DNA of 8,517 nt. Source: an uncultured bacterium (GTDB taxonomy: Bacteria > Actinomycetota > Coriobacteriia > Coriobacteriales > Coriobacteriaceae). Within the stretch, counting starts at the first letter, position 1. Each line of letters opens with the position of its first letter. The DNA lies in the NCBI GenBank assembly GCA_905216045.1, contig CAJMSL010000086.1, positions 1 through 8,517 on the forward strand, in the 5' to 3' direction. Below are positions 6,232 through 8,517 of the stretch, one piece after another. Made by a program: the position numbers and the translations under genes. The notes beneath the pieces are model-generated. The model was given only the letters and a program-made list of their open reading frames with translations. It did no database searches and was not told the DNA's origin.

Positions 6232-7336
6232 AATGACCGTTGCTATTGCAGCCGGCGGCACGGCCGGGCACATCAACCCCGCGCTCGCCTTGGCCGAAGA
6301 GCTGCGTGACCGTGGCCACCACGTTGTGTTCGTGGGCCAGTCGCGCAAGCTCGAGGGTCGTCTGGTCCCCGAGGCTGGGTTTGATTTTGTGCCCATTACG
6401 GTCACGGGCTTCGACCGCTCCCGTCCTTGGACGGCGCTGACCTCGCTGTGGCGTGTCAACAAAGCCAAGCGTGCGCTCGCCAGTCATTTCTCAAAGGTCG
6501 GCAAGCCCGATGCCGCCATTGGTTTTGGTGCCTATGTCGAGGTTCCGCTGCTGGGGTGGTGCAAGGGCGCGGGCGTTCCGTATCTGCTGCATGAGCAGAA
6601 CTCTGTTCCGGGTCTGGCCAACAAGATGATGAACTCCCACGCCGCCCGCGTGTGCATCTCGGTGCCGGCAGCGCGTTCGGTCTTTGAGCGCGAAGGTGAC
6701 CCTGACCACGTGCTCATGACCGGCAACCCCGTACGTCGCTCGGTGATCGAGGGCGATCGCGCTCGCGGCCGCAAGGCACTTGGCGTTCCCGAGGACGCTA
6801 CGCTGCTGCTCGTCTTTGGCGGTTCACTTGGCGCCCAGCACCTCAACGAGCGTGTGGCTTCGCTCAAAAACGAGCTGCTTTCGCGCAAGAACCTCTATGT
6901 GTTGCATTCGACGGGTGCCGACGGCTTTGAGGAGACCGAGCGCGCTTTGGCGCTGACGCCCGAGGAGGCGAAGCGTTACCGCGTCCAGCCTTACATCGAC
7001 AACATGGGCGATATGCTGGCTGCTGCCGATTTGGTGCTCTCGCGTTCGGGCGCATCGAGCGTGGCCGAGATCGCTGCACTCGCCGTGCCTTCGGTGCTCG
7101 TGCCGTACCCGCATGCGACGGCCGACCACCAAACCACCAATGCCCGTTATCTGGTCGACGCTGGGGCCGGCGTGCTCTGCGCCGATGCCGATATCGACGG
7201 TTCTGCCTTTGCCGATGAACTGCTGCACCTGGTCGATGACGCGGCGGCGCGCGACGCCATGCGTCAGGCGGCGCGTGGTCTGGCCCAGGATAGGGCCGCC
7301 GCTCTTCTGGCGGATGCGGTAGAGGGTTTGCGTTAG
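6221..7336 (+). CDS. murG: UDP-GlcNAc--undecaprenyl-diphospho-MurNAc-pentapeptide transferase MurG (lipid II synthase)
   Basis: This 371-residue GT-B glycosyltransferase works at the inner face of the membrane and adds GlcNAc from UDP-GlcNAc to lipid I, giving lipid II, the substrate of FtsW. The N-terminal acceptor domain has the G-G-T-A-G-H loop (12-17, with N-P at 19-20) and H-E-Q-N (124-127) followed by S-V-P-G-L-A-N. The C-terminal donor domain has the G-G-S-L-G-A-Q loop (200-206) and S-R-S-G-A-S-S-V-A-E (274-283), then P-Y-P-H-A-T-A-D-H-Q-T-x-N-A for UDP-GlcNAc binding. Length is normal (E. coli 355). An ideal ribosome binding site supports ATG 6221. Starting at GTG 6203 would add six residues not supported by any site. 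The first 11 nt overlap the end of ftsW in another frame, a sign of translational coupling. Confidence 0.97.
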   Translation: MTDKMTVAIAAGGTAGHINPALALAEELRDRGHHVVFVGQSRKLEGRLVPEAGFDFVPITVTGFDRSRPWTALTSLWRVNKAKRALASHFSKVGKPDAAIGFGAYVEVPLLGWCKGAGVPYLLHEQNSVPGLANKMMNSHAARVCISVPAARSVFEREGDPDHVLMTGNPVRRSVIEGDRARGRKALGVPEDATLLLVFGGSLGAQHLNERVASLKNELLSRKNLYVLHSTGADGFEETERALALTPEEAKRYRVQPYIDNMGDMLAAADLVLSRSGASSVAEIAALAVPSVLVPYPHATADHQTTNARYLVDAGAGVLCADADIDGSAFADELLHLVDDAAARDAMRQAARGLAQDRAAALLADAVEGLR

Positions 7337-7387
7337 TTAGACGGGATATCGTCGGTCGCCCTCGCGCTGATGCGGTAGGTGCGGTAC
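7313..7387 (+). repeat. Three TGCGGTA elements across the murG end and the murG-murC spacer
   Basis: GATGCGGTAG occurs identically at 7313-7322 (in the last codons of murG) and 7369-7378. A variant GGTGCGGTAC follows at 7378-7387, so the last two TGCGGTA cores are 9 bp apart. They lie 47 bp or more before the murC start. They could be protein-binding sites or chance in GC-rich DNA. Confidence 0.25.
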
Positions 7388-7433
7388 AGTTAACGGGTTA
7401 CAGGCAGTGTTTACGCAAGGAGTACACGAGCAC
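7337..7433 (+). promoter_or_regulatory. murG-murC intergenic region, possible weak promoter
   Basis: This 97-nt spacer contains TACAGT (7385-7390), a poor -10 candidate with no good -35, followed by the palindrome GTTAAC (7389-7394). A small GACG/CGTC stem (7340-7353) has no T run, so it is not an intrinsic terminator. Transcription from murG into murC is therefore likely, possibly boosted by a local promoter. Confidence 0.25.
7417..7422 (+). promoter_or_regulatory. Ribosome binding site of murC
   Basis: AAGGAG lies 11 nt before the ATG at 7434. The spacing is slightly long, but no other in-frame start codon lies between the site and the ATG. Confidence 0.65.
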
Positions 7434-8517
7434 ATGGCTGATTCCCAGACTGCAACCTCCGCGCCCGAGTTTAAGAGCGCCCACTTTATCGGTATCGGCG
7501 GCGCCGGCATGAGCGGCATCGCCCTCGTTCTGCACGAGCGCGGTTATGCCGTTACCGGCTCCGACCTTAAGACGTCACGTTATATCCGCCAGCTTACCCG
7601 CGCTGGTGTGAAGGTGCATGTGGGCCATGAGGCCGCCACGATCGACGAGGTCAAGCCCGACGTGGTTGTTGTCTCCACCGCTATTCCGGAGTCCAACCCT
7701 GAACTCGTGCGCGCTCGCGAGCTTGGTATTCCCGTGTGGCCCCGTGCTAAGATGCTCTCTGCTTTGGGCCACGGCTACACCACCGTCGCTGTTGCCGGCA
7801 CGCATGGCAAGACCACCACGTCTTCGATGTGCGCCACCATGCTCGACCGCATGGGTCTGGATCCGAGCTTCTTGATCGGTGGCATCGTCGAGGGCTATGA
7901 CACGAACGGCAAGAACGGCTCGGGCGACTACTTTGTCGCCGAGGCCGACGAGTCCGACAGCTCCTTCCTGTTCCTGAACCCCAACGTGGTCATTGTGACC
8001 AACGTCGAGGCCGACCACCTCGATCACTACTCGGGTATCGAGGAGATCGAGGCAACTTTCGCCAAATTCATGAGCCTGGTGGGCGAGGACGGCACCGTCA
8101 TCGTCTGCGGTGAGGACTCGCATCTGGTCGAGCTCGCCAAGTCGACGGGCCGTCACGTGCTTTCCTACGGCTTTGCCGAGAGCAACGACATCGTCTGCAT
8201 GCACCCGGATGTCAAGGGCATCCAGAGCGACTTTATCGTTCGCTTTGAGGACGGCACTGAGCACGCTGTGGAGATCAAGAGCAATCCCGGTCGCCACAAC
8301 ATGCTCAACGCCACGGCGGTGCTCACCGTCGCCCATGTCCTGGGCCTTGACATCGACGCCGCCGCCAAGGCGCTCTCGAGCTTTGAGGGCGTCCGCCGTC
8401 GCTTTTCCCACGTGGGCGATATCGATGGCATCACCGTGGTCGATGATTACGTCCAGCACCCCACCGAGATCAAGGCGACGCTTGCTGCCGCTTCGTCGCT
8501 GGGCTACAAGCATGTCG
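7434..8517 (+). CDS. murC: UDP-N-acetylmuramate--L-alanine ligase MurC, 5' part (runs off the window)
   Basis: The visible 361 residues belong to the cytoplasmic ligase that adds L-Ala to UDP-MurNAc, the first amino acid of the peptide stem. The N-terminal domain has H-F-I-G-I-G-G-A-G-M-S-G-I-A (17-30). The central domain has the P-loop G-T-H-G-K-T-T-T (122-129), whose His is typical of MurC. It also has E-A-D-E-S-D-S-S-F (170-178), T-N-V-E-A-D-H-L-D-H-Y (189-199) and P-G-R-H-N-x-L-N (285-292). The C-terminal domain begins with G-V-R-R-R-F (319-324) and D-D-Y-V-Q-H-P-T-E (337-345). This last motif normally reads D-D-Y-[GA]-H-H-P-T-E, so the first His is Gln here. MurC proteins are about 450-490 residues, so roughly the last quarter lies outside the window. 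The reading frame is open to the last base. Confidence 0.95.
   Translation, partial: MADSQTATSAPEFKSAHFIGIGGAGMSGIALVLHERGYAVTGSDLKTSRYIRQLTRAGVKVHVGHEAATIDEVKPDVVVVSTAIPESNPELVRARELGIPVWPRAKMLSALGHGYTTVAVAGTHGKTTTSSMCATMLDRMGLDPSFLIGGIVEGYDTNGKNGSGDYFVAEADESDSSFLFLNPNVVIVTNVEADHLDHYSGIEEIEATFAKFMSLVGEDGTVIVCGEDSHLVELAKSTGRHVLSYGFAESNDIVCMHPDVKGIQSDFIVRFEDGTEHAVEIKSNPGRHNMLNATAVLTVAHVLGLDIDAAAKALSSFEGVRRRFSHVGDIDGITVVDDYVQHPTEIKATLAAASSLGYKHV

Noticed and set aside
7340..7353. GACG/CGTC stem after murG as a transcription terminator.
   Set aside because: The stem is only 4 bp and no T run follows.
1..8517. Mobile elements, CRISPR arrays, tRNA or rRNA genes, phage or defence genes.
   Set aside because: None seen: the window is almost entirely filled by seven conserved cell wall and division genes, with no transposase, long terminal repeats, regular spacer arrays or structural RNA genes.

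Overview
The window is a 8,517-base stretch of a bacterial division and cell wall (dcw) cluster. All seven genes lie on the + strand and none is mobile or accessory in character. In order they are: the 3' end of an FtsI-type transpeptidase gene (1-711), murF (839-2263), mraY (2267-3286), murD (3296-4702), ftsW (4711-6231), murG (6221-7336), and the 5' part of murC (7434 to the window end). Both end genes are cut by the window edges.

The DNA is GC-rich, roughly 60% by eye. The FtsW active-site loop reads A-H-N-D-Y, close to the A-H-N-D-F form I know from actinobacterial FtsW. Division proteins with Arg-rich disordered tails also fit an actinobacterium. The tight gene order and the GC content suggest a Coriobacteriia member such as a Collinsella-like gut bacterium. 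That placement is an inference and could not be tested by search here.

Together the genes cover most of lipid II synthesis and its use at the septum. MurC and MurD add the first two amino acids (L-Ala, D-Glu) to UDP-MurNAc. MurF adds the terminal D-Ala-D-Ala, MraY moves the muropeptide to undecaprenyl phosphate (lipid I), and MurG adds GlcNAc (lipid II). FtsW polymerises lipid II into glycan at the septum, and its partner FtsI-type PBP cross-links it. MurE, the third amino acid ligase, is not present between ftsI and murF, where many bacteria carry it.

The block murF-mraY-murD-ftsW-murG is very compact, with gaps of 3, 9 and 8 nt and then an 11-nt overlap, so it is probably one transcript with translational coupling. 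The only real breaks are 127 nt before murF, with a palindrome and a TACAAT box, and 97 nt before murC, with a repeated TGCGGTA element. A perfect TATAAT also lies inside the ftsW tail, 76 bp ahead of murG.

I found no evidence of an undescribed system. The points worth checking are departures from usual family motifs in MraY, MurD and MurC, the absent murE, a duplicated short motif in the FtsW tail, and the possible regulatory sites.
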